NCBI RefSeq assembly: GCF_015711015.1
Contig: NZ_CP064653.1
Location: 4,734,578-4,798,577, forward strand
Direction: 5' to 3'
DNA length: 64,000 bases
From: Methylomonas sp. LL1
Lineage (GTDB): Bacteria > Pseudomonadota > Gammaproteobacteria > Methylococcales > Methylomonadaceae
Numbering within the stretch: position 1 is the first letter of the stretch; each line of letters begins with the position of its first letter. The notes below the pieces were generated by a model. The model ran no database searches and was not told the DNA's origin. It was given only the letters and a program-made list of their open reading frames with translations. This document shows positions 44,305 through 52,758 of the stretch, one piece after another. Both the position numbers and the translations under genes were made by a program.

Positions 44305-44712
44305 ATGCGTACACACCTCGAATTTACCTCGTCCGATTTCCCCGCCTATCCCGGCGAGGAGCAAGAGATTAATCCTGGCCGCTTCGGTAAACGGTTGGCG
44401 GAGTTTCTCGCCCAAAAACTGCCCGAACATGGCTTTTCCGTTTCGTCTATTGGAACCGAGGATTGGGGAGTGATGGTGGAGTTGGAAAATGACGCGTTTC
44501 CATTGTGGATCGGCTGTGGAAATTACGAGGCATTTGAAAATGGATTTCTGTGTTTCATCGAGCCTTCCGTTCCTATTGTCCGCAAGTGGTTCAAAAAAAT
44601 CGAAACCGGTTCGACTGTTGAAAAACTGGCCACCGCAATAGATGCGATCCTGATCGCTAGCGGCAAGGTTTCCAGTCCGCGCTGGTGGCCTGAAAACGAA
44701 GTCAAACCCTGA
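44305..44712 (+). CDS. Hypothetical protein, 135 residues
   Basis: A soluble, acidic protein without signal peptide or membrane helix. It has an alternating alpha/beta pattern with the blocks GRFGKRLAEFLAQKL, GTEDWGVMVELE, PLWIGCGNYE and a C-terminal helix ending SPRWWPE. This resembles small immunity- or domain-of-unknown-function proteins, but no family can be named. It follows arsM by 65 bp on the same strand; a functional link is not evident. Confidence 0.65.
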   Translation: MRTHLEFTSSDFPAYPGEEQEINPGRFGKRLAEFLAQKLPEHGFSVSSIGTEDWGVMVELENDAFPLWIGCGNYEAFENGFLCFIEPSVPIVRKWFKKIETGSTVEKLATAIDAILIASGKVSSPRWWPENEVKP

Positions 44713-44793
44713 CAAATCTAGCTCGCTGGAGTTTTTCAACTGGCGCCTACAACGAGCCGAGTCATTTCACTCGCGCCCTATCATTGAATAAAT

Positions 44794-45234
44794 TCAATGC
44801 TTTCTTTGTTTTCTTTTCAGTGCTTGTTTGATTTTCTCGATATTTTCAACGCCAAGGCCTGATCTACCACAGGTGTTGCCGAATAAAGCGGCTTGACCGT
44901 CCGGCGTTATTTTGCTGACTGCGAAAACGTACTCATCGCCCTCGGCAAATAGGCTAATGTTCGGTCTTTGATGAACAAAGTCATACTGGAATTGCAAATT
45001 TGTTGCCGATGTGTTTCCCTTCAGGATTTCCATTACATCGATGTTGAATTGGTGTTTACAAATATCGGGGCCGCACTGCGCGGAAACAAGATCGGCTTTA
45101 TTGGATTGAGTAACCTTGCCATGAATGATGAAAGGGATCTTGTCGATTGATTTAAGGAAATCAAACGGTACGCACCTTGCCATGGCCGTGCCGGGAATTA
45201 AACAGACTAACAGGGATAACGTTAAAAGTCGCAT
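44794..45234 (-). CDS. Secreted protein of unknown function
   Basis: From the ATG at 45234, with GGGGG seven bases upstream, the 146-residue product has a signal peptide (RLLTLSLLVCLIPGTAMA). The mature part contains four cysteines (ARCVPFDF, SAQCGPDICKHQF, GNTCGRSGLG) and a beta-rich pattern (FIIHGKVTQ, INVDVMEILKG-like FNIDVMEILKGN) seen in small bacterial secreted OB-fold-like proteins. A start at 45261 would spoil the signal peptide. It follows the metallopeptidase gene by 38 bp and may be its partner or inhibitor; this is speculation. Confidence 0.65.
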   Translation of the reverse strand: MRLLTLSLLVCLIPGTAMARCVPFDFLKSIDKIPFIIHGKVTQSNKADLVSAQCGPDICKHQFNIDVMEILKGNTSATNLQFQYDFVHQRPNISLFAEGDEYVFAVSKITPDGQAALFGNTCGRSGLGVENIEKIKQALKRKQRKH

Positions 45235-45272
45235 GTCTTTGCCCCCGAATACTGAAACCAATGATGCGAGCT

Positions 45273-45755
45273 TTAACCGGAAAGGCCCGGTGTGTAGGGA
45301 CTGTGTGGGTCGTCAACTCCGGTACGAAATTCCGTAAGCGTCCCCAATCCACAATGGGGAAGCGCGTCTTCGGCGGCCGTGCTTGCGCCGCCAGGTGCGC
45401 CATTACAATGCGCGAGTTCATGTATCAAAGTCGCCAGCACGGTCCATCGGCCGATCCTGAACGCACTGGGTCCGATAGCGCATTCCGTGGCAAAACCGGC
45501 GGCCCCCGGCGTTACGCCGAAGTCGTTAAGCGTGGCATGAAAATTGACCCAGATGTTGCTGTCGGCAAGTAATGCCGTGAGGGAGCGGGAGCCGGCGGTG
45601 ATATTGCGAAAGTAGACGTCGGCCGAAGGTATATTCTTGGCGATCCATATCGCGCGTTGACGTGCCCATCTCATCGTATCGCGACGGGAGTTTGGAAACG
45701 CGATGAATCCTGCATGCGGGCTGACGTGATCCCCGATGTTGATTTGGATAGTCAT
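45273..45755 (-). CDS. Small putative HExxH zinc metallopeptidase
   Basis: The 160-residue protein contains HELAH (His112, Glu113, His116) in TLIHELAHCNGAP, the zincin signature, followed by Glu129 and a conserved-looking ALPHCGLG. No signal peptide is visible, so it acts in the cytoplasm or leaves by another route. I do not recognise the exact family. Similar short HELAH proteins are seen near toxin or secretion genes, which would fit a T6SS-type effector, but nothing here proves that. Downstream lies a secreted protein gene on the same strand. Confidence 0.6.
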   Translation of the reverse strand: MTIQINIGDHVSPHAGFIAFPNSRRDTMRWARQRAIWIAKNIPSADVYFRNITAGSRSLTALLADSNIWVNFHATLNDFGVTPGAAGFATECAIGPSAFRIGRWTVLATLIHELAHCNGAPGGASTAAEDALPHCGLGTLTEFRTGVDDPHSPYTPGLSG

Positions 45756-46066
45756 ATTACCTTCTCATTCAAATAGGTAGGACCGATTGATTATAGAAAG
45801 AATGGCTTTTTAAACAAGTTAAAAAATGAATTAAGGGTCAATCATCACTGGATACTGTTTCGATAAGGTTTCTTGAACGGATTGTTTCGATCTGGCTTAT
45901 TCAGCTTAATGACATTACTATGCGCCACCGTGGTGTTTCCTGTTGGTGATTGTTCCGGGCAAATCCGAACCAACCGGCCACGCCTTACCATCAAGTCATA
46001 CAGGAAACGTGCATGGCGCCTGGTGATGACTGGAACCCAAAAACACTTAGTTAAGGAGCGCCGATC
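45756..46066. other. Divergent gap between metallopeptidase and aldolase genes
   Basis: The left half is AT-rich and probably holds the divergent promoters. A frame from 45873 starts with a TTG, looks signal-peptide-like at first, but runs into the aldolase start in another frame and has no ribosome-binding site, so I do not call it. The aldolase ribosome-binding site AAGGAG is at 46053-46058. Confidence 0.3.
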
Positions 46067-46900
46067 ATGGCTTTAGTGTCATTACGACAACTTTTGGATT
46101 ATGCGGCGGAGCAGGGCTTTGCCGTTCCCGCATTCAATATCAGTAACATGGAGCAAGTTCAAGCCATCATGCGAGCGGCTGATGCCTGCAATAGCCCGGT
46201 GATTATGCAAGGCTCGGCCGGCGCCAATCGTTATGCGGGCGAGGTATTTTTACGCCATTTGATTCTGGCGGCCGTCGAACAATATCCGCATATCCCGGTT
46301 GTAATGCATCGGGATCATGCGCCCACCCCCGACATCTGCGCGCAGGCCATTCAATCGGGTTTCAGCTCGGTGATGATGGACGGCTCGTTGCTGGAAGACA
46401 TGAAAACGCCGGCTTCTTTTGAATACAACGTGGACGTGACTCGCGCCGTGGTCAGGATGGCGCATGCTTGCGGCGTATCGGTGGAAGGTGAAATCGGTTG
46501 TTTGGGGGCATTGGAAACCCAGCAAGATCATAGTCAATTGCTGACCGATCCCGATGAAGCGGTCGAATTTGTCAAACAAACCCAAATCGATGCGCTGGCT
46601 GTTGCCATCGGCACCAGTCATGGTGCGTACAAGTTCAGCAAGCCGCCTACCGGCGAGGTTTTGGTGATCAGCCGCTTAAAAAGCTTGCAACAACGCTTGT
46701 CGAATACCCATTTTGTCATGCACGGTTCCAGTTCGGTGCCTCAGGATTGGCTGAAAGTCATCAACGAATACGGTGGCGAAATTCCGCAAACTTACGGCGT
46801 GCCGGTTGAGGAAATTGTCGAAGGGATTAAATACGGCGTCCGCAAAGTCAATATCGATACCGACTTACGCATGGCTTCCACCGGTGCCATGCGCCGATGA
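46067..46900 (+). pseudogene. fba: Class II fructose-bisphosphate aldolase, 3' end lost at the IS3 element
   Basis: The frame encodes 277 residues of a class II (zinc) aldolase: [28 protein letters not shown] with zinc-binding His, [44 protein letters not shown] and [15 protein letters not shown]. Family members run about 70 residues further (to about 345-350). Here the match stops after TGAMRR and a TGA at the IS edge. Loss of the C-terminal helices probably abolishes or weakens activity. The cell must have another aldolase or use a different sugar pathway. No 3' part is found on the other side of the IS. Confidence 0.88.
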
Positions 46901-46927
46901 TGTGTCAACACTTTTCCGGACACACAG

Positions 46928-47791
46928 CTAAGCAGCTTTAAGCTGCACTTCGTAGTCAACGGGCGACAGGTAGCCATGGGCGGAATGAAGTCGCTCGCGG
47001 TTATAAAACACTTCGATATATTCGAATACGGCCTGCCTGGCCTCGGATCGGGTTCGATAGGTCTGGTGATGTATCAACTCGGTTTTCAGGGTATGAAAGA
47101 AACTTTCCGAGACGGCATTATCCCAGCAGTTTCCCTTACGACTCATGCTTTGCCGGATGCCGTGTTGCGTTAATAAGGCTCGATGGCTGTCCGATGCATA
47201 TTGGCTGCCGCGATCGGTATGCCATAGCAAGCCTTTCTCGGGCTTGCGCTTCCAAACCGCCATCAGTAGCGCATCGTTCACCAGTTTGGTCCGCATATGT
47301 TCGGCCATAGACCAGCCCACGACTTGCCGGGAATAGAGATCAATCACCACGGCCAGATACAGCCAGCCCTCCTGCGTATGGATATAGGTGATGTCGCCGG
47401 CATAGACTTGATTGGGCTTTTCCACGGCAAATTGCCGATCCAGGTGATTGGACGCAACCGGTTGATGATGCTTCGAATTCGTCGTGGCTTTGAATTTGCG
47501 CTTGGTTTTACAGGCCAACCCCGCTTCCCGCATCAAACGACCGATACGGCGGCGGCTGACGGTTCGGTTCTGAGCGGATAAGGCGGCTTTGAGACGGCGC
47601 GTACCGTAGGTTGCCCGGCTTTTGCCAAAGGTGCTTTGGATCATCTCGGATAGGGCGGCATCGTCTTGTTCGCCCGCAGAGGGGCCTTGCTTCAGCCAGT
47701 CGTAGTAGGCGCTTCGGGATACCCTCATGAACCGGCACAGGGTATCTACCGCAAAGTCCTCTGCATGCTGCTTGATCCAGGCGTACTTCAT
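46928..47791 (-). CDS. IS3-family transposase OrfB (DDE integrase domain)
   Basis: The 287-residue integrase-like protein has an N-terminal HTH_21-type part ([28 protein letters not shown]) and a DDE catalytic core: [20 protein letters not shown] (first D), [13 protein letters not shown] (second D) and [18 protein letters not shown] (the E). It overlaps orfA by four bases in the -1 frame. In this family OrfAB made by frameshifting is the active transposase. All motifs are intact. Confidence 0.93.
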   Translation of the reverse strand: MKYAWIKQHAEDFAVDTLCRFMRVSRSAYYDWLKQGPSAGEQDDAALSEMIQSTFGKSRATYGTRRLKAALSAQNRTVSRRRIGRLMREAGLACKTKRKFKATTNSKHHQPVASNHLDRQFAVEKPNQVYAGDITYIHTQEGWLYLAVVIDLYSRQVVGWSMAEHMRTKLVNDALLMAVWKRKPEKGLLWHTDRGSQYASDSHRALLTQHGIRQSMSRKGNCWDNAVSESFFHTLKTELIHHQTYRTRSEARQAVFEYIEVFYNRERLHSAHGYLSPVDYEVQLKAA

Positions 47792-48084
47792 CTTTGTTCC
47801 TTGGCGAAGTACGCCGCTGCCTTTTTTAGTAAATCGCGCTCCTCGGTCAATCGGGCCACTTCCTTCTTAAGGCGCTTGAGTTCATCGTACAGATGTTCAT
47901 CGGTACGGACCGCTTTATTGCTGTCTTTGGGGCGACTGTATTTTCCTATCCAGGTATGCAAGGTATTGACGTTAATGCCAAGATCCTGGGCTACCTGGCT
48001 GATCGGTTTATCGGATTCATTCGCCAACTTGACGGCTGAGGCTCTGAATTCGGCTGTATAGGTATTGGGTTTTTCTTGGCTCAT
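47788..48084 (-). CDS. IS3-family transposase OrfA (helix-turn-helix and leucine zipper)
   Basis: The 98-residue protein has an N-terminal helix-turn-helix ([41 protein letters not shown], read in pieces) and a C-terminal zipper ([28 protein letters not shown]). On the minus strand an A6G run at 47827-47821 lies near its end, a known slippery site. A -1 shift there would enter the orfB frame, which stays open back to that site. Confidence 0.92.
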   Translation of the reverse strand: MSQEKPNTYTAEFRASAVKLANESDKPISQVAQDLGINVNTLHTWIGKYSRPKDSNKAVRTDEHLYDELKRLKKEVARLTEERDLLKKAAAYFAKEQR

Positions 48085-48146
48085 TTTGGATTCACGCTTT
48101 TTCAGGTTATTTTAAAAAGTGTGTCCGGTTTAGTGTAGCCACATCA

Positions 48147-48236
48147 CCTGTTCCCGCTGCCATTTGGCTGTTCAGTTCCGGTGTGCTTGGTTTGACAGGG
48201 TTGGCTTCGTTGAGACGTAAATCTCGTCAACATTAA
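48147..48236 (+). pseudogene. 3' remnant of a VPxPA-CTERM sorting-signal gene
   Basis: Just right of the IS3 element, the plus strand reads VPAAIWLFSSGVLGLTGLA followed by basic SLRRKSRQH and TAA. This is the tripartite VPLPA/PEP-CTERM ending (motif, hydrophobic helix, basic tail) and resembles the VPLPAAFWLFG end of the gene at 54954. The rest of the gene is missing; its upstream side is the IS. No fructose-bisphosphate aldolase sequence continues here. Confidence 0.75.
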
Positions 48237-48609
48237 TTGTGAGGATGCAAGGAGAAATCGGGGTCAGGTCTTTCAATCAAGCATGCATGGCTAACTTGGA
48301 AGGCAGTTACTTATTCAATTGCTGTCACTCAAAATCATAGACAGCAGTCCGGTTTTGGCCGAAACTTGCCGTGTCCTACAGTTACAAGTGTCCACTGAAA
48401 TTTTTCACTATTTCCGGCAGAAAATCCGGTTTATTTCAAAAATTACGTCAAAACCAGCCTTGATAGTAACACAAAAAACGAAATAGCCTTTATAAATCAA
48501 TCGTTCAGTTTTTATTAATTGTGTCATCCGACATCAGCGCATAAGCCTGACATACGATGGCGACGTCGGCCTGGTGATGGAACTGCAAATCTATGTTATT
48601 GAACGGCAC
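48237..48609. other. 373-bp gap between the VPxPA remnant and cysA
   Basis: No complete gene is supported. A minus-strand frame of about 35 codons downstream of cysA has no usable start signal. The segment may contain the cysA terminator, but no strong stem with T-tract is visible. It lies in the rearranged area next to the IS3 element. Confidence 0.3.
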
Positions 48610-49653
48610 TCAATCGAACCAATGCGCATGTTTGATGTGCAGATTGACGTGCTCGCCTTTCTGTAATTCCAACTCCTGAAACTGGGCGTTGGGCATTTCG
48701 GCGTAGATGATGTTGGGCGAACCTTCGTTGTCGAGGCGCTGTAGTTCTAGGCGGATGGTGCTTCCCAGATGCTGCCAATCGCTGAGTACGATACCGGATT
48801 TGTTCTGGTCGCGGGCTTTTTCCACCGCGATATTGTGCGGGCGCACATGAGCGATGATGCCTTGCGGATCGTCGATAATGATGCCGGCGCTTTTCAGCCA
48901 GTGGGCGTCATCGTGTTGCAGATGAAACACGTTGGTTTGGCCGATGAATTGCGAGACGAAGTCATTCTTGGGCTGATCGTAAATCTCGCTGGGCGTGCCT
49001 TTTTGTTCGATCTTGCCGTGATTGAGCACCACGATCTGGCTGGCCACCTCCATCGCTTCCTCCTGGTCGTGGGTGACGAAAATACTGGTGACATTCAGCT
49101 CGTGATGCAAATGTCGCAACCATTGGCGTAAGTCCTTGCGCACGCTGGCATCCAGCGCGCCGAAGGGTTCGTCCAGCAGCAGCACAGACGGTTCGACCGC
49201 CAAAGCGCGCGCCAGGGCAATACGCTGGCGCTGGCCGCCGGACAGTTGATCCGGAAAACGGTCGTGCAGCCAGTCCAGTTGCACCAGTTGCAACAAGGAA
49301 TGGACCTTGTCCCGGATCAAGGCTTCGCTGGGACGCTGCTTGCGCGGTTTGACTCGCAGGCCGAAGGCGATGTTGTCGAACACGGTCATGTGCCGAAACA
49401 AGGCATAGTGCTGAAACACGAAGCCGATCTGGCGGTTTTTCACCGGTTGTTCGGTGACATTGTCGCCCTTCAGGTAAACCTCGCCCCGGTCGGCTTGTTC
49501 CAGGCCGGCAATGATGCGCAACAAGGTGGTTTTGCCGCAACCGGATGGTCCGAGTAGGGCCACCAATTCGCCTTCGGGAATTTCGAGGTTGATATTGTCC
49601 AACGCTTTAAAGGCGCCGAATTGTTTACTGATATTTTGTAAAGTAATGCTCAT
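48610..49653 (-). CDS. cysA: Sulfate/thiosulfate ABC transporter ATP-binding protein CysA
   Basis: The 347-residue ATPase powers sulfate import. It shows Walker [11 protein letters not shown]-loop [21 protein letters not shown], signature [15 protein letters not shown], Walker [13 protein letters not shown] and H-loop [12 protein letters not shown], plus a C-terminal TOBE-like domain (about 240-347). [17 protein letters not shown] at the N-terminus is typical of CysA. It ends the run sbp-cysT-cysW-cysA; cysW stops 60 bp upstream. Confidence 0.95.
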   Translation of the reverse strand: MSITLQNISKQFGAFKALDNINLEIPEGELVALLGPSGCGKTTLLRIIAGLEQADRGEVYLKGDNVTEQPVKNRQIGFVFQHYALFRHMTVFDNIAFGLRVKPRKQRPSEALIRDKVHSLLQLVQLDWLHDRFPDQLSGGQRQRIALARALAVEPSVLLLDEPFGALDASVRKDLRQWLRHLHHELNVTSIFVTHDQEEAMEVASQIVVLNHGKIEQKGTPSEIYDQPKNDFVSQFIGQTNVFHLQHDDAHWLKSAGIIIDDPQGIIAHVRPHNIAVEKARDQNKSGIVLSDWQHLGSTIRLELQRLDNEGSPNIIYAEMPNAQFQELELQKGEHVNLHIKHAHWFD

Positions 49654-49713
49654 GCTATGTCTCGTAAAATGCGTGCTCTGATCATCATTCGGTGGCGGCT
49701 CGCCGGGATGCCT

Positions 49714-50568
49714 TTAATCTTGTTTCTGCTTCCACTCCAGGAAGGTCTTCACCACCAGTGTCACCACCGCCAATCCGGCCAGCAGCGAGGCGCTGGCAAA
49801 GGCGCCGACGAAATCGTATTCGTTGTAGCTGACTTCGACATGCAAGGGCAGGGTGTTGGTCAGGCCGCGAATGTGGCCGGACACCACCGACACGGCGCCG
49901 AATTCGCCCATGGCCCTGGCATTGCACAGCAATACGCCGTACAGCAAACCCCATTTGATGTTGGGCAAGGTGATTTTAAAAAAGGTTTGCCAGCCGCTGG
50001 CGCCCAGCGAGAGCGCGGCTTCCTCCTCTTCGTGGCCGATTTCCTGCATCAGTGGAATCAACTCGCGCGCCACGAACGGAAAGGTCACGAACAAGGTCGC
50101 CAGCACGATGCCGGGTACCGCGAAAATGACTTTAATGTCGTGCGCGGACAGCCACGGGCCTATCCAGCCTTGGGCGCCGAAAATCAGCACATAAATCAAG
50201 CCGGCAATCACCGGCGACACCGAAAACGGTAAGTCGATCAAGGTTACCAACAAACTCTTGCCGCGAAACTCGAAGCGGGCAATGGCCCAAGCCGCCGACA
50301 CCCCAAATACGGTGGTCAGCGGCACGCAAATGGCGGCCGTCAGCAAGGTTAACCGCATCGCGGCCAAGGCGTCGGGATGGCTTAAACTGGAGGCATAAGC
50401 CGCCCAGCCCTTGGCAAAGGCTTCAATCAATACCGTGGCCAACGGCAGGATCAAAAACAAGACAATGGTGGCTAGGCTAAAAAAAACCAGCGTGCGGCGT
50501 ACCCAGGTCGCGTCGGTCAAGGTCAGCGGCTTGGCGCGCTGGCTAAAACTAGGATTTATGGCGTTCAT
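49714..50568 (-). CDS. cysW: Sulfate ABC transporter permease CysW
   Basis: The 284-residue inner-membrane permease has six hydrophobic segments and the ABC permease loop [54 protein letters not shown] is typical of CysW. It forms the heterodimeric channel with CysT. The ATG at 50568, with AGAGGT upstream, is preferred to the adjacent GTG. It starts 11 bp after the cysT stop. Confidence 0.94.
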   Translation of the reverse strand: MNAINPSFSQRAKPLTLTDATWVRRTLVFFSLATIVLFLILPLATVLIEAFAKGWAAYASSLSHPDALAAMRLTLLTAAICVPLTTVFGVSAAWAIARFEFRGKSLLVTLIDLPFSVSPVIAGLIYVLIFGAQGWIGPWLSAHDIKVIFAVPGIVLATLFVTFPFVARELIPLMQEIGHEEEEAALSLGASGWQTFFKITLPNIKWGLLYGVLLCNARAMGEFGAVSVVSGHIRGLTNTLPLHVEVSYNEYDFVGAFASASLLAGLAVVTLVVKTFLEWKQKQD

Positions 50569-50579
50569 CACAAGACCTC

Positions 50580-51407
50580 TTAAAGTTGTCCACCGCGGCG
50601 GCGTATCCAGCCTTGCAGACTATTGATCAACAACAGCAATACAAACGACAGGACCAGCATGGTCAGACCGATGGCGGTAGCGCCGGCGTAGTCGTATTGT
50701 TCCAATTTGGTGATGATCAGCAGCGGCACCACCTCGGAGATATAAGGCATATTGCCGGCGATAAAAATCACCGAACCGTACTCGCCGACACCCCGGGCAA
50801 ATGCCAGCGCAAAACCGGTGATCGCCGCCGGCAAGATATTGGGGAAAATCACTTTAACAAAGGCCTGCCAACGGGTGGCGCCGAGACTGGCGGCGGCTTC
50901 CTCCATGGCTTGGTCGAATTCCTGCAATACAGGTTCGATGGTGCGCACCACGAACGGCAGGCCGATGAAGATCAATGCAAACACGATGCCCAGCGGTTTG
51001 TAGGCAATCTGCACGCCGATGGCCTCCATCACCCATTGGCCGATCCAGCCCTTGGGTTCGTAAATGGTGGCCAGCACGATGCCGGCCACGGCGGTCGGCA
51101 AGGCAAACGGCAGGTCGATCAGCGCATCGAAGATTTTTTTACCGGGGAAGGGGTAGCGCACCAAGCACCAGGCGATGATAAATCCCAGTAGCGCCGCCAC
51201 GGCAGCCGCCATCAGGGCCGCCCCGAAGCTGACCCGAAAGGAGGCTAGGACCCGCGGGTTGGTCATAATGGCCCAGAACTGGTCCAGGCTGAGTTGCAGG
51301 GTTTTCAGCAGCATCGCGCAGAGCGGTATCAACACGATCAGCGTCAGGTAAAACACGGTGAAACCGAGCGCCGGGCGAAATCCCGGCATGATGTGGCTTT
51401 GTGGCAT
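50580..51407 (-). CDS. cysT: Sulfate ABC transporter permease CysT (CysU)
   Basis: The 275-residue permease partner of CysW has six membrane segments and the EAA loop ([27 protein letters not shown]), and contains [24 protein letters not shown] typical of CysT. It is separated from sbp by a 129-bp gap that contains a strong hairpin, so its expression may be partly uncoupled from that of sbp. The ATG at 51407 has only a weak ribosome-binding site; a second in-frame ATG lies six codons later. Confidence 0.94.
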   Translation of the reverse strand: MPQSHIMPGFRPALGFTVFYLTLIVLIPLCAMLLKTLQLSLDQFWAIMTNPRVLASFRVSFGAALMAAAVAALLGFIIAWCLVRYPFPGKKIFDALIDLPFALPTAVAGIVLATIYEPKGWIGQWVMEAIGVQIAYKPLGIVFALIFIGLPFVVRTIEPVLQEFDQAMEEAAASLGATRWQAFVKVIFPNILPAAITGFALAFARGVGEYGSVIFIAGNMPYISEVVPLLIITKLEQYDYAGATAIGLTMLVLSFVLLLLINSLQGWIRRRGGQL

Positions 51408-51492
51408 GGGGTTGATCTTGGGTTAAGTTAAAAAACAGCGGTGTGATATCTCTCATCCGTTTTTTGCACGCCAACCTCTCGGCCGGGTGAAA

Positions 51493-51523
51493 CGAGGGGT
51501 GTTAGTAACACTAATACCCCTCG
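51493..51523 (-). terminator. Strong hairpin between sbp and cysT
   Basis: CGAGGGGTGTTAGT (51493-51506) pairs with ACTAATACCCCTCG (51510-51523) over 14 bp with one G-T pair and a 3-base loop. It lies 14 bases after the sbp stop in the direction of transcription. With no long T-run behind it, it is likely an attenuator or a 3'-protecting hairpin that lets sbp be expressed more than cysTWA, a common pattern for binding-protein genes. Confidence 0.6.
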
Positions 51524-51536
51524 CCGACAGTGTTGC

Positions 51537-52541
51537 TTATGGGGCGTAGATTTGATCGAAGTTCGCGCCATCGTCAAAATGGTCTTTCTGCACATTGGTC
51601 CAGCCGCCGAACTGTGCGTCGACGGTGAAAAAGTCCAGTTTCGGGAAGCGTTTCAAATCTTCGGCATCGGCAAATTCAGGATGCGACGGCCGATAAAAAT
51701 GCTTGGCCACCAGTTTCTGGCCGACTGGGGTATACAGGTATTGCAAATAGGCTTCCGCCAAGTCCAGATTGCCATTTTTCTTGGCGACTTTGTCCACCAC
51801 TGTCACCGGGGTTTCGGCCTTGATGCTGACCGGCGGCACCACGATCTCATATTCTCCGGCACCATATTCTTTCAAGGCTAGAAAAGCTTCGTTTTCCCAG
51901 GTGATCAAGACGTCGCCAATGCCGCGCTGGATAAAGGTGGTGGTGGAACCGCGCGCGCCGGAATCCAGTACCGGTACGTTTTTAAAGATTTTTTTCACAA
52001 AATCCTTGGCGGCGTCCTTGCTGCCAAAAGTTTTTTCGCCGAATGCCCAGGCCGCCAGATAGTTATAACGGGCGCCGCCGGAAGTTTTTGGGTTTGGAGT
52101 GATGACGGAGATACCTGCCTTGGCCAGATCGTCCCAGTTTTTAATGGCTTTCGGATTGCCCTTGCGGACCAGAAACACGATGGTTGAGGTATAAGGCAAA
52201 CTGTTGTTGGGCAGGCGTTTTTGCCAGTCTTTCGGGAATAAGCCCGCTCTTTCCGCGATTTGATCAATGTCCCCGGATAAGGCCAGGGTAACCACGTCGG
52301 CTTCCAGGCCGTCGATGACGGCTCGGGTTTGTTTGCCGCCGCCGCCATGCGATTGTTGGACGTTGACGTCTTCGCCGGTTTTTTCTTTCCAGTGTTTGAT
52401 GAACTCTTGATTGAATGCTTGATAGAACTCGCGAGTCGGATCGTAGGACACATTCAAAAGGGTTCTATCGGCCCAGGCGTTACCGCCAAGTAACAGGGTT
52501 AAACCGAAGAGTAGGGGTTTTACTGTGTTTGGAAATTGCAT
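51537..52541 (-). CDS. sbp: Sulfate-binding periplasmic protein
   Basis: The 334-residue protein has a signal peptide ([16 protein letters not shown]) and the sulfate-binding signature of the CysP/Sbp family: [67 protein letters not shown]. It delivers periplasmic sulfate to CysTWA. The ATG at 52541, with AGGAGA nearby, is preferred over a GTG/ATG at 52565. A 19-bp palindrome lies 112 bp upstream. Confidence 0.94.
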   Translation of the reverse strand: MQFPNTVKPLLFGLTLLLGGNAWADRTLLNVSYDPTREFYQAFNQEFIKHWKEKTGEDVNVQQSHGGGGKQTRAVIDGLEADVVTLALSGDIDQIAERAGLFPKDWQKRLPNNSLPYTSTIVFLVRKGNPKAIKNWDDLAKAGISVITPNPKTSGGARYNYLAAWAFGEKTFGSKDAAKDFVKKIFKNVPVLDSGARGSTTTFIQRGIGDVLITWENEAFLALKEYGAGEYEIVVPPVSIKAETPVTVVDKVAKKNGNLDLAEAYLQYLYTPVGQKLVAKHFYRPSHPEFADAEDLKRFPKLDFFTVDAQFGGWTNVQKDHFDDGANFDQIYAP

Positions 52542-52652
52542 GACTTCTCCTAAGGTTGAAATCAAAATGTCGGGTTTCGGATGGCTGCCGTTTGAGCTGG
52601 CGCTAGTCTATGCAACTTCAACGGTCAGCAAAAGCGATATGTTTAGAATTAA

Positions 52653-52671
52653 ATATCTTGAAATAAGATAT
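52653..52671. promoter_or_regulatory. 19-bp perfect palindrome upstream of sbp
   Basis: ATATCTT-gaaat-AAGATAT is a perfect inverted repeat in an AT-rich stretch 112-130 bp upstream of the sbp start. It suits a dimeric regulator of the sulfate regulon, such as a CysB-like protein, but the regulator is not identified. Confidence 0.45.
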
Positions 52672-52696
52672 AAAAGCCCGGATGAAAGCACGGGCT
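52671..52696 (-). terminator. Likely intrinsic terminator after the porin gene
   Basis: On the minus strand AGCCCG-n10-CGGGCT is followed by TTTATAT. It lies 63 bp after the porin stop and just before the sbp upstream palindrome, and so separates the porin transcript from the sbp transcript. Confidence 0.5.
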
Positions 52697-52758
52697 CAAG
52701 ACGGCGAAGACTTTACGGCTTCCGTTTGAGTCCTTGAACCTGTGTCGGCCGGGTCTGG

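Larger units (their letters stand above)
46901..48143 (-). mobile_element. IS3-family insertion sequence, about 1.24 kb
   Basis: The left end TGTGTCAACACTTTTCCGG... and the right end, read on the other strand, TGTGGCTACACTAAACCGG..., both continue into ACACAC and form 25-bp imperfect inverted repeats with TG...CA termini. It contains orfA and orfB in overlapping frames. The bases next to the two ends (ATGA and TCAC) do not match, so no target duplication is visible. Confidence 0.85.

Noticed and set aside
45873..46076. Plus-strand frame with a signal-peptide-like start before the aldolase gene
   Set aside because: It begins with TTG, has no ribosome-binding site and runs past the aldolase start in a different frame; the C-terminal part looks random.
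48260..48300. Stretch resembling the edge of an IS200/REP-associated element
   Set aside because: The resemblance rests on a short string remembered from other genomes; no ends, repeats or reading frame support it.
48490..48600. Minus-strand frame of about 35 codons just downstream of cysA
   Set aside because: No convincing start codon or ribosome-binding site, and no recognisable motif; it may be read-through noise in the rearranged area.
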